DNA of 64,000 bases from Ampelomyces quisqualis (GCA_018398575.1 JAGTXZ010000005.1:3534001-3598000); one strand, 5' to 3'; shown: positions 32,688-44,560, counted from the first letter of the stretch. Program-made: numbers and translations. Notes: generated by a model not told the origin, from the sequence alone.

Positions 32688-33649
32688 CTGCTTGCAAGGA
32701 AAGATGCTGACGACGATAGGCGATAGCTTTGGAACGCGCAATTGGCGGAGGAGACGATTCGGTCGAGAGAGTCCTTTGAATGGTACCAAGCACAACGACC
32801 AGACCGAAACCCATGTACAGCAGCGAGCGGAAGCACCGGACCACCCAAATACGAAACGCAACATGTGCAAAGCCAAGGATGCTGAAAAGGATCAACCCAG
32901 GGAGTGCGGCTCGGTGCCGCCCATGTCGCCTATGCCGTTGGCTGTTATCGAAGAGCCAGAGTCGGGCTGTGGTTCTGACTAGAGATGGGCCGTAGACGTA
33001 GACGGCCAAAATATCTTGTATGTTCGGTATGGTATCATATACGATACTACTCGGTGATTCGTCGCTAGTTCTGACAAGAGATGGGCCGATGTAGCAACTT
33101 AGCAGGGAACGCCATGATGCGATTGGCTCGGGACGCGGCGCGGTGATGACCGCATGCTGCCTGTCAAGGTGATGCACTCCAGGCACTGCACTGCCCGTCT
33201 GTGACGAGGCAACGTTTGACCTACTGGCAGTGATTGCACACTGTGCATTGTGTTCGCACATTGGAACAACGTGGCGCATTGTTGGCTGTAGGAGTGAGCA
33301 CCGAGGAGCACGGTGTAATGTCACCAATGTGTACGGAGCAGCTCGACGGATACGGGTCCCGGGATGAAGGGGGGCGGCCCACTTTAATGCACGCTAACCA
33401 CAAGCGTCGAAACCCTGCTTCTGTCTGCGCGTCGTACCCCCCGTGGCCCGTACAACGGTGCGCCTTCCCCTTTCAGAGGGGCACCTATTACTCCGTACAT
33501 ACACAGTACTCCGTACATCCATCTATGTAGGCCCGCTCCCGCAACATTCACCCGGTCCAAGAACTCGAGCGGCCCTCATGGCTGGCTAGCTCTTGTGCTG
33601 TCCACAACCATCAGCGCGCTGCCCTCCCCTTTGTCCCCTCACACATGCC
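32688..33649. other. Intergenic upstream of the GT69 gene
   Basis: No confident gene. It contains an approximately 22-bp direct repeat (32972-32993 and 33069-33089) and two TACTCCGTA motifs 18 bp apart (33489-33497, 33507-33515). A long antisense frame here was considered and rejected. Confidence 0.5.
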
Positions 33650-35311
33650 ATGTCGGCCAAGCATCGCCGCTCCGCCAACGACTACGAGCTTCTGCCGCGG
33701 GACTCGCTGGACCAGGAAGCCAAGGACGACCCCGAGCTGCATGCACCGTCACCGTCCTGGTTCTCACGCGGGGCCTCACTGCTCCGCTTCTCCAACCGCG
33801 CCGTCTACGCGCACTATGTTACACCGCGCCGCCGCAAGCGATCGGTCCTGCGACTGGTGTACTGGCTCGTCTTCTCCATCCCTCACCTGATCCTTCTCCT
33901 CGTCCTCTGCACCAGCCTCTTCTTTCCCAGTTACACCAACCGCCCCGCACACTACCTCACGCTGCGACAACGCGCACTGAACTCGACCGAGCCCGGCCGC
34001 GCAAATCCCTATGCTGAAAAGGTGTTTATTGCTGCTGCCCTGTACGAAGAGAAGGGGCACTTGGTGTCGGGAGCCTGGGGGAAAGCTGTGCTGCAGCTCA
34101 TCGACCTACTCGGGCCTGAGCATGTTCACTTGAGCGTCTATGAGGACAACCCCGACCTGAAGACCAAACAAGCCCTGGTCGACTTCCGCAAGAAGGTGCC
34201 GTGTGAGTGGTGCATCTCTTGCCTTGCTGACTATCAAACTGACGCCCCAGCCAACGCAAATTCAACCATCGTCTTTGAAGATCTCGACCTTGGCACGCTA
34301 CCCCACATCACCCTCCCAACCGGAGAAGAGCGTCTGAAGCGCATCGCATTCCTCGCCGAGGTCCGCAACCGAGCCCTCGCGCCCATCGACAAACATGGCG
34401 TCCAGTTCGACAAGATACTCTTCCTCAACGATGTAATCTTCGACCCCATTGACGCTGCCCAACTCCTCTTCGCGACAAACATTGACTCAAACGGACGTGC
34501 AAACTACGCAGGTGCTTGTGCCGTCGACTTTATCAATGCCTTCAAGTTCTACGACCGATTTGCTACACTTGGCTTCGAGGCCGACTTAACCGGCATCCCC
34601 TTCTTCCCATGGTTCACCAGTGCTCAAGCTGGGATTAGCAGAAATGATGTGCTTTCGGGTACGGATGCCGTTCGAGTGCGCAGTTGTTGGGGAGGTATGG
34701 TCGCATACGAGGCGCGGTGGTTTCAGCACCATTCTCCCTTGGACCAGGCTCTAGCTCCAAACGCAACTGATGGAAGCAGTACAGCTGTTAGTGTCGAGCG
34801 CATCCGCACGTCTCCACTCCGCTTCCGCTACGCCAAAGCTACTTTCTGGGAATCGTCCGAATGCTGTCTCATCAATGCAGACCTTCAGTATCGCCAGACT
34901 GGAAAGGCACTACCCTCTGAAAATCGCATCTTCATGAATCCTTACATCCGCGTTGCGTATGATGAACGGACTTTCTTATGGCTGTCTCTTACGCGTCGAC
35001 CAGAGCGGTTGTACTCTTTGATCCATGACTTCCTCAACAAAATGATGGGCATGCCTTATGCAACAAATCGCGTCAACGAGGAACCTGGCGACAAAGTCAC
35101 CGACACGTGGTGGGAGTACGACAATCCTTTCCGAGGCCTTGCCCCCGACGCCACCAACCAAGACTTCAAAGGCCACTGGGTCGAGACTGAGCGAGTAGCA
35201 GAACCTGGGGGCTGGTGCGGCGGAGTCAACTTGCTAGTCATACACGAGAAGCCTGAACATGGTGAGGGCAAGTGGAGTAGGATCGATCCACCACACCCTC
35301 CGAGCAAGTAA
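33650..35311 (+). CDS. GT69 alpha-1,3-mannosyltransferase (CAP59/CMT1 family)
   Basis: The exons are 33650-34202 and 34251-35311. The 48-bp intron is in frame and stop-free, so intron retention would simply insert 16 residues. The spliced protein has 537 residues. The short basic cytosolic N-terminus is followed by one signal anchor (VYWLVFSIPHLILLLVLCTSLFF, about 80-102), making it a type II Golgi-type protein. The catalytic domain shows KVFIAAALYEEKGHL, LSVYEDNPDL, ILFLNDVIFDPIDAAQLL (acidic nucleotide-sugar or metal-binding region), YAGACAVDFINAFKFYDRFA and RVRSCWGGMVAYEARWF. These match the CAP59_mtransfer family, whose members transfer mannose in alpha-1,3 linkage to cell-surface or capsule glycans from GDP-mannose. 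The actual acceptor here is unknown. Confidence 0.9.
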   Translation: MSAKHRRSANDYELLPRDSLDQEAKDDPELHAPSPSWFSRGASLLRFSNRAVYAHYVTPRRRKRSVLRLVYWLVFSIPHLILLLVLCTSLFFPSYTNRPAHYLTLRQRALNSTEPGRANPYAEKVFIAAALYEEKGHLVSGAWGKAVLQLIDLLGPEHVHLSVYEDNPDLKTKQALVDFRKKVPCEWCISCLADYQTDAPANANSTIVFEDLDLGTLPHITLPTGEERLKRIAFLAEVRNRALAPIDKHGVQFDKILFLNDVIFDPIDAAQLLFATNIDSNGRANYAGACAVDFINAFKFYDRFATLGFEADLTGIPFFPWFTSAQAGISRNDVLSGTDAVRVRSCWGGMVAYEARWFQHHSPLDQALAPNATDGSSTAVSVERIRTSPLRFRYAKATFWESSECCLINADLQYRQTGKALPSENRIFMNPYIRVAYDERTFLWLSLTRRPERLYSLIHDFLNKMMGMPYATNRVNEEPGDKVTDTWWEYDNPFRGLAPDATNQDFKGHWVETERVAEPGGWCGGVNLLVIHEKPEHGEGKWSRIDPPHPPSK

Positions 35312-36371
35312 TTCGCTCAGGTGAAACAACGGACAAGATTTCCTTCATCTTTGACTTCAGTTCAGACTGTACTTTTTTCCTAACACATTTAGCATAGCAT
35401 TTGGATTAGGCGCTGTCAAGCATTGCATCAGCAACGGCGTAACTAAGTGCAACTAGCACTCGAATAACGAGAGACGACTACAGAGCAGGAATTTTTCTAC
35501 ATGCCTTACTGAGAGAGCAACACGAATAATTGTTCGCTAATGGATAAATTCTGTCACTCACTTATCTTGCTCACACTTCGTGCTATGGTCTGATTCATCA
35601 CTCCTGTGGTATACCATCGCACTGGCGGGAGACAGCAGGGTGATACGGCCAATTTTGAATAGTGGTGACGCTGCAGATTCAGCAGTAGTCCAGTACAGGC
35701 ATGAATATGCCCCTAACTTTGTGGCAACTGAATGCACGTGAAAAGTTCTTGAAGAGCATGAAACAGCACTATCTTGCAGCATACATCAAATAATCGGTCT
35801 CTAGTTCGTTTTCAAGGTTCGACAGTTATTGTTGAGAAATTCAGCACGATTGGCAACTGAACTCTGGGAGGCATCCAGGTGTCCATAGATACGCGAAAAG
35901 CGTGTCCTTGTTAGCACAAATAATGCTTGGTTACTCTGTAAGACAGGCTATGTTAGAGCGTCTTTTCAACGCAGACAAAGGCTGAGAGTTGGCTCTTACA
36001 ACTTCGCGCCTGACTTCACATGTTCATACTAGCCATCAACCCATCTTCACGCGTGACAACCGTGGTTTTAGACGTCGTGAAATCAGCCAATCGTGACGTC
36101 GCTAAACTAAGATTTGCACAATTCACGTTAGCACATCTACCTAGGTAGCCTTGGCAGCAGACTAGACATCACGGTGCGATCAGCCAAACGCGCCGCATCA
36201 GACTTCACACCCCATTCATCAAGCTTCACATACAAACGGCATATTCATTAATCACTTTCGCTACGATATACAGATTCATTGCACTTTATACTTCAAACAC
36301 GCGTAGTGCAAACCCGCAGGGTTGCGAAAAGAGCTTGGCAGCTGTGCGACGTCACTTAAAGAAGAGTGGAA
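35312..36371. other. Intergenic between GT69 and zinc transporter genes
   Basis: About 1.06 kb, A/T-richer than the flanks, with no gene-like frame. GACGTC/TGACGTC-type sites occur near 36070-36105 and at 36347-36352, close to the zinc transporter start. Whether they are bound by a bZIP factor is unknown. Confidence 0.5.
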
Positions 36372-38051
36372 ATGGTGCTCGATAATGATACACGGGGATG
36401 GGTGCTCACGATTGTGAGTGGTATAGGTGCGTCGGCTACGTGAATAATCCTGAACGACTGCTAACGTCCATCCAGCTTGCACATTCGGGGGTGAATAACC
36501 GCGGTATTACAGTCTCACCAATGTCGTCTAACAAAGAACAGCTTCGATAATATGTGTCGACCTTATCGTTCGACAGCTTCCGGGCAAGAAGAATTTCAAG
36601 ATTCAGGACAGTAATACGTTTCTGTCGACTGGCTTGAGTCTTTCCTTTGGTGTCATGGTATGGCAGTGTTGTGTTTGCATTCTGATTAGAACACGCTGAC
36701 GCAAGTTTAGATCTTCTCCTCCTTATACAGCATGCTTCCTTCAGCAAAAAGATACTTAGAAAAAGGTGGCATGTCTGCTAAAGCAGCAACATTTACATTG
36801 ACTGGATGCTTTCTGATCGGTGCACTTGGCATCTCTATTTTGTCGCAGATACTGCATCGGTATATTCCGCATTCGATCGTCGATTGTGATCACGAGCATG
36901 GTGATGAGGAGGAGGGTAAGGTCAAAGATGGTGAAGCAGATCACGTAAATAAGCCGATGCAAGAGCAGAGTAATGGCATGCCTCACGTCGACGGACATCA
37001 GCAGCACACACATCGCTCGTATGGGACGAACGGCGAAAGCTTCACGCCGGCTGCACGATCGCGAAGATCCTCCTTACACGCCACCCTTTCATCAAAGGTG
37101 TCCCAATTAGTTCTGGGTTCAAGCTCAAAGAAGTCATGCGACGAGGATGGCCAATGTTTGGGGTACTCAGATACCTGCGGGACGGAGTGCTTTAGGAACG
37201 TACTGACCACAAGACCCCCGCGACTACACACGACCAGATCTACCGGGCATCTGGTAGCATCAAGGCCCTCTGGCGCGAGCAGAGCCCAGACCACGCAAGG
37301 ATTCCACGAGCGCGAGCCCCTTCTCCAAGACGTCGACGGAACAGCGCCTCTCCAGCCGACGCTCTCCGGACCCGCAACAAGTTCCAACTCCATCGTATCC
37401 CTCGCTTCAACAAACGGGCGCCTCTCAACCACTAGAGTCCACGATAACGATCACGACCACGCCTCCCTCCAGAAACACAGCCGCTCTCCCTCCCCCTCTG
37501 CCTCTTCGACATCAACCTCGTCTTCGCACGCAGACTCGCACACCCCGCAACACCACCACCACGTGCCAACCAACGTCTTCCTCTCCATCGGTCTCCAGAC
37601 TTCCACCGCCATCGCCCTCCACAAAATCCCCGAAGGCTTCATCACCTACGCCACCAACCACGCCAACCCCACCCTCGGCTTCTCCATCTTCCTCGCGCTC
37701 TTCATCCACAATATCACCGAGGGCTTCGCGCTCGCTCTACCTTTATACCTCGCCATCGGCTCGCGCTGGAAAGCAATGGCATGGAGCACGCTACTGGGCG
37801 GCGTATCCCAGCCCCTAGGTGCGGGGGTAGCGGCGCTCAGTCTTCGAATCGCGGGACGTCACAAGGGGGAGGATGAACTGCAGGACCGGGCGTACGGGTG
37901 CATGTTTGCTCTTACGAGCGGCATCATGGCCATGGTTAGTCTGCAGCTACTCGGCGAGAGTCTGGATCTGACGCACAGTCGGCGGCTGTGTTTTGTAAGT
38001 GCATTTGTGGGCATGGGGATTCTGGGCGTGAGTAGTGCGTTGACGGCGTAG
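36372..38051 (+). CDS. ZRT3: ZIP-family zinc transporter, ZRT3-like (vacuolar)
   Basis: Four exons (36372-36426, 36476-36490, 36542-36657, 36711-38051) give 508 residues. The second is a 15-nt microexon, and all phases fit. The protein reads GWVLTIVSGIACTFGASIICVDLIV (helix 1), STGLSLSFGVMIFSSLYSMLPSAKRYL (helix 2), then helix 3. A long variable cytosolic loop ends in HADSHTPQHHHH. Helices 4-5 carry the metal motifs HKIPEGF and HNITEGFAL, and three further helices follow. This layout fits yeast Zrt3, which moves stored zinc from vacuole to cytosol. Without the microexon the first helix would be broken and the frame of helix 1 lost. Other metals such as iron cannot be excluded. Confidence 0.9.
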
Positions 38052-38679
38052 GCCGTCACAAGGGCACAAGGATAAACTTTGCTCCCCTGTCTTTCGCAAA
38101 CATTGCTATCGCGTTGTAGTTCAACTCTGCCATCCACGCGCTTACCACGTCCAAACAAACTTGCGCAACCTCCACTCTCGCGCAACCATTTCCCTGCCCC
38201 CGAGACTCGGCATTCATATCCGTTTCCCCCCCCCCCCCCCCCTTTTTCCGAGCTCGATTCCCAGTCCAGCTATACCCTTTCACCCGTGTTTTTGCCGCGC
38301 AGTGAAATCATCCTTGCCTTGTCAAACACCACCCTTGGCAGTCATTACTTCCGTCCACGCAACGGCAGTAGTCGGAACCGGTCAAACACAATTCAAGAGG
38401 TGGAATAAGATTGGCCGTTGTCCATGTGCGTAGGTCCAAGCTAGCGGGTAAAAGCATAGGAATTGATGTGCATGGAAATGTACGTCGGACTCGGATACGG
38501 TATTGTCTTGGACGCATGTCAGTCTGGCGAGTATTTGCACAAAAGCAAGCGGCGTCGATGAACGGGGCGTATGGCTGGGTGAACAGCCTCAGCAACAGTC
38601 ATGACAAGCTTAGCAAGCGTGGCGTGATGGCTATCGAAATGGAATTGCGTGGTACTACTGTATTGCCACTGCCAGACGC
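38052..38679. other. Convergent intergenic region ZRT3/SNX41
   Basis: No gene. A C homopolymer of about 17 followed by T lies near 38227-38250. Both neighbouring genes end here. Confidence 0.5.
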
Positions 38680-40762
38680 TCACATCTCCTCCGACGTCCG
38701 TGGGTATTCATCTACAGCGTGTTGAATGTTCTGCACCTCGACCTTTGCTTCCTCCCAAGCTGCCTTGTTTCGTTTCGCCCAGTCGATGTGGCACTGCGCA
38801 AACTCCATCTGGCAAAACATTAGCACCCAACGCTCCTCGCCGTATAACAACTCATACATACCATGCACCGCCTCAAGTCATTCTCCTTCTCGTCTTGGAA
38901 TCTTCGTAGATCCTTCATGACGCCTAAACTGGCGTCTTTTGTATCTTTTTCTGCAACACCCAGTGCTTGCTCCAGCTGCACGAGACTGTCTCGAGTCTTG
39001 CCAATCTGGTCTCTCCGCGTCTTTTCGGGATCGACGTCTGCCATGCCTCGGAACGCGTGTGTAATTGATCCAAAAAGCTTGTTCGTGACAAAGTTTCCAC
39101 TTGGTGATTTCTTGTGCGGGCTATTTGGTGGTGAGTTGGAACTGTCAGGCGCGCCTTGTGAGGCAGATGGCGTGTCGCCGTGTGTGGGTGGGAAGTCGGA
39201 GTCAATGGATGCGCGGTCTTCTTCCCGGGGTGGTGGGTCCGCGGAGCCGCTGCGCTGTGAGCTATGCGAAGTGGCGCGACTCCGCGTGGGTGGTAAATGA
39301 CCAGCATTGCTTAGATGTTGTTGTAAGCGCTTAGATTCTGCTTCGCTAGTCTCTAGCGATTCGAGCAGGTTTCGCTTCTTCTCCAGCTCATCTTTGGTCA
39401 TGTCCTCTTGTATTCGCTTCATCACTCGGTATCTCAGAACAGAACGAACAACGCCAGCGAATTGCGCACTTTCTCGCATGGGCTCAGAGAAGCTTGCGCT
39501 GAGGGATGAAGCTAGTTCCGTTGTACCAATATATGTGGAGTCCACAGCTTGACCAGTCTTTTCGATCGCTGCAGCGAGCGACTGTGACTGTTCAGACAGG
39601 GAGAAGGCGTTGAAGCGAGCGCCGAGATCGGCCATATCCTCTCCCCAATTGCCCAGGTGCATCAGCAATCGTCGATTGACCTTCTCCATAGGACCTTGTA
39701 GCAAGTTCTCGATGTCTTTTGTGGTGTTCTCGAAATTTACAAAGTACGGATCCAGCTCCTCTTCGGACAGTTGCCGCGTCTCTGGTGGAAAGCGACCAAA
39801 GACTTGCGGACCTGGTGTAGTGTGTGCGGCAGCGGAGGGCATGGCGGCATTATTCGGCGGCCCAACGGGCGTGCCCGAACTTGATGTCTGTCCTCCGCTC
39901 TTCAGCTTCGCAGATGACGAGGGAACGGGGAGGTAGCTGTGGGCTTGAGTTGGATTGGCGGTGTCGAGCGGAGGTGCCTTGAGGATCTGCTTGGGAATGT
40001 TGGAGACGGGCAGGCCCCCGAGCACGTCGTTCTGTTCTCAGTGTCAGCTCTAGCATCCCTTTGATTCGTCTGATAGACGCACCCAGCTGGTGTAGGGGTC
40101 GAGGAATCTCCAGTATACACCATCGTCCAAGACATGCTTCATCTTCCGACACCGGTTGAGGAACACGGCCAACATGCGCTTCCTCAACTCGATGATGCCG
40201 GTATCTTCTTTTGCCTTGGTCGGTTTCGCGGCATAGTCTGCCATGGTGTGCTTCTCGGGGATGGGCGGGATTATGAGGGTGGGGTGGAGGTTGACGAGCG
40301 TCGCGCGCAACGAAGCAAACTCGGAGTACCTGCGCTTGACTTCGAGGCCACCGCAATTGATGGTGTACTGGATGTAGTTCACGCCGTCCTTCCCCGCGTT
40401 CGTGATGAGAATGATGTGGTCTGGATGCTCGTGCAGCCATTGCTCTACCCGAGCATCGTAGCCGCCCTTCTTCTGAGTCTTCACCGGCTCCTCTTCGTCC
40501 TGTTCGTCGTTGTAGTCAACATCGCTCATGTCCCTTCGCGCGACATATTCGGGCGACTCTTGTGCGGGGGACGATGCCTCGGACGGCGGTGTCGCGGGCC
40601 TGTATGGAACTAGACACAGATCAGTGCAGGCTCGGTTATTCTCGTCCCGTCACACGTGGCTATCTTACGCGCAGTGGGTGAGGCTAAGCCAGGTACGTCC
40701 GACGAGTTTGAATCATGGCGGGCAAAGGAACCGTACGGATTGTTGTCCTCGTCGTCCCACAT
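38680..40762 (-). CDS. SNX41: Sorting nexin SNX41 (PX-BAR)
   Basis: Four exons (40669-40762, 40083-40609, 38862-40031, 38680-38808) give 639 residues. The N-terminus MWDDEDNNPYGSFA and TPPSEASSPAQESPEYVARRDMSD is the usual disordered acidic start of fungal SNX41. The PX domain covers about 75-210, with RRYSEFASLR for PI3P binding, IIPPIPEKH, and RFLDPYTSW. A linker (SNIPKQILKAPPLD) leads to the BAR-like helical region with LEEELDPYF-type phrases, EKVNRRLLMHLGNWGEDMADLG, and the last exon HIDWAKRNKAAWEEAKVEV. Snx41 works with Snx4/Atg20 in endosome-to-Golgi retrieval and selective autophagy. The gene shares a divergent intergenic region with the RRM-like gene at 41540. Atg20 is the nearest alternative family. 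Confidence 0.9.
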
Positions 40763-41539
40763 TGCGCGGATCCAGGGTGTGTGGCTTGAGATGGGCCCGA
40801 TGCGGTCGATGGGAGGCGAGAGCAGGCGAAGCGACGGTGTTGGCGGGATTCAGGCGCGTATCTGTCTTGGGGATGGTGTTGAGCTTCAGGCATGCATGCG
40901 ATGCACCAGCTGCGGTGACGTTGTGGGCCTGTGCGTGCTGATCTTCACCAGCCACAGCAGCTCCGCGACTTCTTCCTGTCTTCACGCATCTAACTAGAAG
41001 CAACAGCGCGTCTCCATGCATTCGCTGCTGACCACATGCAAACATACTCGAGTTGAGCCCTGGGGAACGGATCACGATTCACAATGGTGGCGGTGCCTTT
41101 GCTCGAGATGGTACAACTTCTCCCACGCTCGAACGAGCAGTTGGAACTTGGGAATCGATCAGCCGCCATGAAATGCTAGCACCAAGCTGGGCAATATGGT
41201 TAGATCGGATAACCACAAGGCAAAGACACACTCTGGTGCAGCCTGTCTGCCTCAGCTTGGAGCATGTCGAACCGCTCCACAGAACCACGTGGACCATGTC
41301 ACCAAGCGTGCACCTCACATGTGCTTCGCTTTAGAAATAGCAATCAGCACTTCTTTTCAATGTCCCCGGGTACATCTGCATGCCTCAGTACCGGCCGTTT
41401 GTTGCACCAGAACGGCAAGAGCACATTTCTTCTCAGCCCAACTCCGCTCCTGTTCCGCGTTTCCTGCTTTGCTTCGCCCCATTCTCATCCCAACACTGGG
41501 TTCTGTCTGCAGGCTCGTCTCTCTGGTATCCGTCGTCTC
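40763..41539. other. Divergent intergenic region SNX41/RRM-like gene
   Basis: No gene. It carries the promoters of both neighbours. The 41540-proximal half is C/T-rich. Confidence 0.5.
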
Positions 41540-43973
41540 ATGGCTGAAACGCCCTCGTCATCCTCGTCGTCAGCGTCCCTTTCACCGCCCACGTCACCAA
41601 GGTCCCATCTTCCCAGCAGCGAGGACAAGCTTTATCAGGCTTGCCTCGACGCTTGTATTGAAGGCATCGACAACCTTAGTTTTGGGAAAAGTCGACAAGC
41701 CGGCGGTACGTGCGCGGCTGTCTCTCACCTGCCGTCGTGCCTTCCTGTTGCTCACTCTCCTCCAGCAACGGTCAACCCAAACAACAACACGACCAACCCC
41801 ACCAACAACACGACCAACCCCACCAACAACACGACCAACCCCACCAATAACACAGCCAACAACACACTCTCCCCGCGTGCAAGCACTCCTCCGCTCCAGC
41901 TAGAACCTCCCACTGCGCTCATTTCGCCACCTGCGACACCGCACCGGCACAACCCAGCTCACTCCGGCCACTCCACGTCGCCCGCGGCTATGAACCGCGC
42001 ACTGTTCGGGGCCCCAGTGCGAGGCCAAGCACCTCCACCACGAGGACCCTCGCACGGTGTCCCACCTGCATATGGCAACCAAGACGCGCGCGGCGATAGA
42101 CTCGTGGTCCGCTCCCAGGATGCGCGCAGCAATTTCGCCGTCCAACCCGCTGCGAGCACAGGCAGTTTGAAGCTCAAGAAGAACGCAGTAAAGATCGTTG
42201 GTGCTGCTGCTCCCCTGTCCAACCCATCTTCAGCTTCGCCGGCAGCGCGTTCGTCTCCTGCTCTTGCCCCGGTCAAGACCAAGCCCAAGGAAGCCGAACA
42301 GTATGTCTACCTTTGTCTGACCATCCTTGTACCGACCCGCTGACATGGACGTATAGCTACGAAGTGGCCAAGAATGTGCAGAAGCCATCCTCTCCCGCCG
42401 ATATATCAGCATCTATGCTGACCAAGACCGAACCGTATGCCCCCGATGCTGGCGATGAATCGGCGCTGGACGAACTGTTCGCACGTCTGAGCGCACAGAG
42501 ACCTTCAACGACGCCACCAGCCAACATCAAGCAAGAATCGCCCGTTGAGCGTGAGCCTGGTCAGTTCTACTTCGAAGATGCGTCGGGTGCGCAGAAGACA
42601 CCTGAAGATGTGGCCGAGAATCCTCCAAAGATTGAGTCTACATCTTTCGAGCCCAAGACGCCGTCCGTAGACATCACGCCCGTTTCTTCTCATCAGGTTG
42701 TGGACATGTCTCAAGCCGACCTCGAACAGCTATATCTCCGCAAAGCCTCCGAGTATCTAGACGCTCTACCGGCGGCCGGCGTCGTCCCTGTGCAAATCAT
42801 CAAGCTTGTCTCGACCAAGCTGCGTAGCACTTATGCTACCGATAATAAGCTCAGTAGCGAAGACGTAGAGAAGCTCCAGGCTCGTTATGCTTTTGCTGTC
42901 GTGAACTACATCAATCAAGTATACAAGCAAAGCGCAGCACCCATAAAGCCCGACTTCGTCAAGAAGGCTCTGATTGATGGCGATGGAGATGTGCTTGTGC
43001 TGTACACCAGGCTTGTCGAGGAGAAGTATCTGTCTCTGGATGATCTCGACACCATCGCTGGACTGGGTAAAACCATACTCGACGCTCTCTCAAAGGCCGA
43101 GCCTCTTGTCACGCCTACTGTGTCAAAAGCCACACCGCCTGCTGTCGATTCTACCGTCAACACTGAGACTAGTGTGGACAAGACGTCATCGGATGGTTCC
43201 AAGTCAGCGTCCAAGGATTCAGTCAGTAAGTTGAAAGGCTGGCCCACGCAGGAGAAGCGCGAATCCCGTAAGTGAGACTCGAACGTATTATCTTGGTGCA
43301 TGCTGACCTCTTGTAGCTCCGGCCTATCGTTCGTGCATCTTGAAAGGCGTCTCCGGCGTGAAGAGTATCAACCAACTGCAGGCCCTTGTGTGGGGTGGTA
43401 GACTTGAATCAATACAGCTACCAGCTCCTGGTTCCGACTTCGCTGTCGTTCGCTTTCTGACACCAGAGGCTTGCGACAAGTACTTCAAAGCCACCGAAAA
43501 CGGCATCGAGATCCAAGGTGACAAGAAATCCGTCGTCTTTGTCGAGAAGCAGCCCGGTCCAACGTCCATCAACGATGTCATGCGCAATTGTATTGAGGGT
43601 GATGCTTCGCGTTGTGTGCGAGCTCTCGACGCCGAAGAGGACTGGTCGGACATGCTGTTGATGAAACTTGCACGAGGCAAAGGCGCAGCGAAGCGCGATG
43701 TTGACCGCATCAAGCAGGGCAAGACGGCTCGAGGTGTAAGCTCACTCAACCCATCCAATAGTTGAGACACTTTAGATCTAACACGTTGACTAGCGCTGCT
43801 ACATCGAGTTTCGTTTTGGTACCATCTACCATGCTCTCAACTTCAAGCGCGAGCTCCACGAGGATCCTGACTGGGAACCTTGCACGATCAGCTACGCCAC
43901 CGACCCGTGTGAGACTGCCCAGGGCATTCACTACAATGATCAAGACGAGGAGAGTGCAGGCTTCTTCGGCTAG
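41540..43973 (+). CDS. Conserved fungal protein with a C-terminal RRM-like domain
   Basis: Five exons (41540-41705, 41766-42300, 42357-43267, 43317-43735, 43794-43973) give 736 residues. The N-terminal DKLYQACLDACIEGIDNLSFG is helical, then comes a tandem repeat of about NPTNNTT (21 bp per unit). A disordered Pro/Ser region follows. A helical block (VDMSQADLEQLYLRKASEYLDALPAAGVVPVQIIKLV to IAGLGKTILDAL) is well formed. The C-terminal 220 residues look like a divergent RRM (RSCILKGVSGVKSINQLQALVWGG, LESIQLPAPGSDFAVVRFLTPEACDKYF) followed by RCYIEFRFGTIYHALNFKREL. The protein resembles hypothetical fungal RNA-binding proteins. The RNP motifs are weak, so RNA binding is only inferred. Confidence 0.8.
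41780..41865. repeat. 21-bp coding minisatellite (NPTNNTT)n
   Basis: About four copies of a 21-nt unit (acgaccaaccccaccaacaa) encode Asn/Thr/Pro runs in exon 2 of the RRM-like gene. The unit length keeps frame, so copy number can change without a frameshift. Confidence 0.85.
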
Positions 43974-44459
43974 AGTGGAGTTGTGAGGAGACTCCGGGTG
44001 GTTGATTGCAGTCTGCCGATCACGGGAAAGAGCTCGGGAAGTGTTGACGCGGTGTAAAATTGCATCTGTGTATGCAGGAGGAAAGGTCGAGCGATCGATA
44101 CGAATGCTGAGTGCATAAGCTGGAGACTTGGTGTGTTTTGATATAGCGAGGTCTGGATCAGGACGAATCGTCGTGTGCATGTTCGACCTGTTGCCTCCCA
44201 GAGTAAATCGGCGAACTTCACGGGATGACGATCAAAACGTAGCTGAAGGATGTTTGCTAAAACTAGCCAAATCAAAGTGCATGCATACTGCGTACATGTC
44301 AAACGTAATGCTTGTACGTGATGGTCATGCATGATGAGTCGTGAAGTCTTGCATGTAGCAGTAGCCGTGAGGTAAGCGACGTAAATCCATCCTTGGTGCA
44401 GCGAGAACGCGGAGCAGTCTCCCTAGCAAATTGAGCATGAGCCGTGAAATCCCAACCTA

Positions 44460-44560
44460 TAAAGTGAAGTGATGAAATGAAGTGATGAAGTGAAGCGATG
44501 AAGTGAAGTAATAAAGTGAAGTGATAAAGTAAAGTGATAAAGTGAAGTGATGAAATAAAA
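44460..44560. repeat. Degenerate GAAGTGATGA-type simple repeat
   Basis: About 100 bp of interspersed AAGTGAAGTGATGA / AAGTGATAAAGTGA units in the 3' flank of the RRM-like gene. Long chance frames on the minus strand are explained by it. Confidence 0.85.

Noticed and set aside
32407..33327. A 306-codon frame on the minus strand
   Set aside because: It begins without an ATG, overlaps the antisense of the 31617 membrane-protein gene, shows no domain, and two of its similar peptides come from the short direct repeat at 32972/33069.
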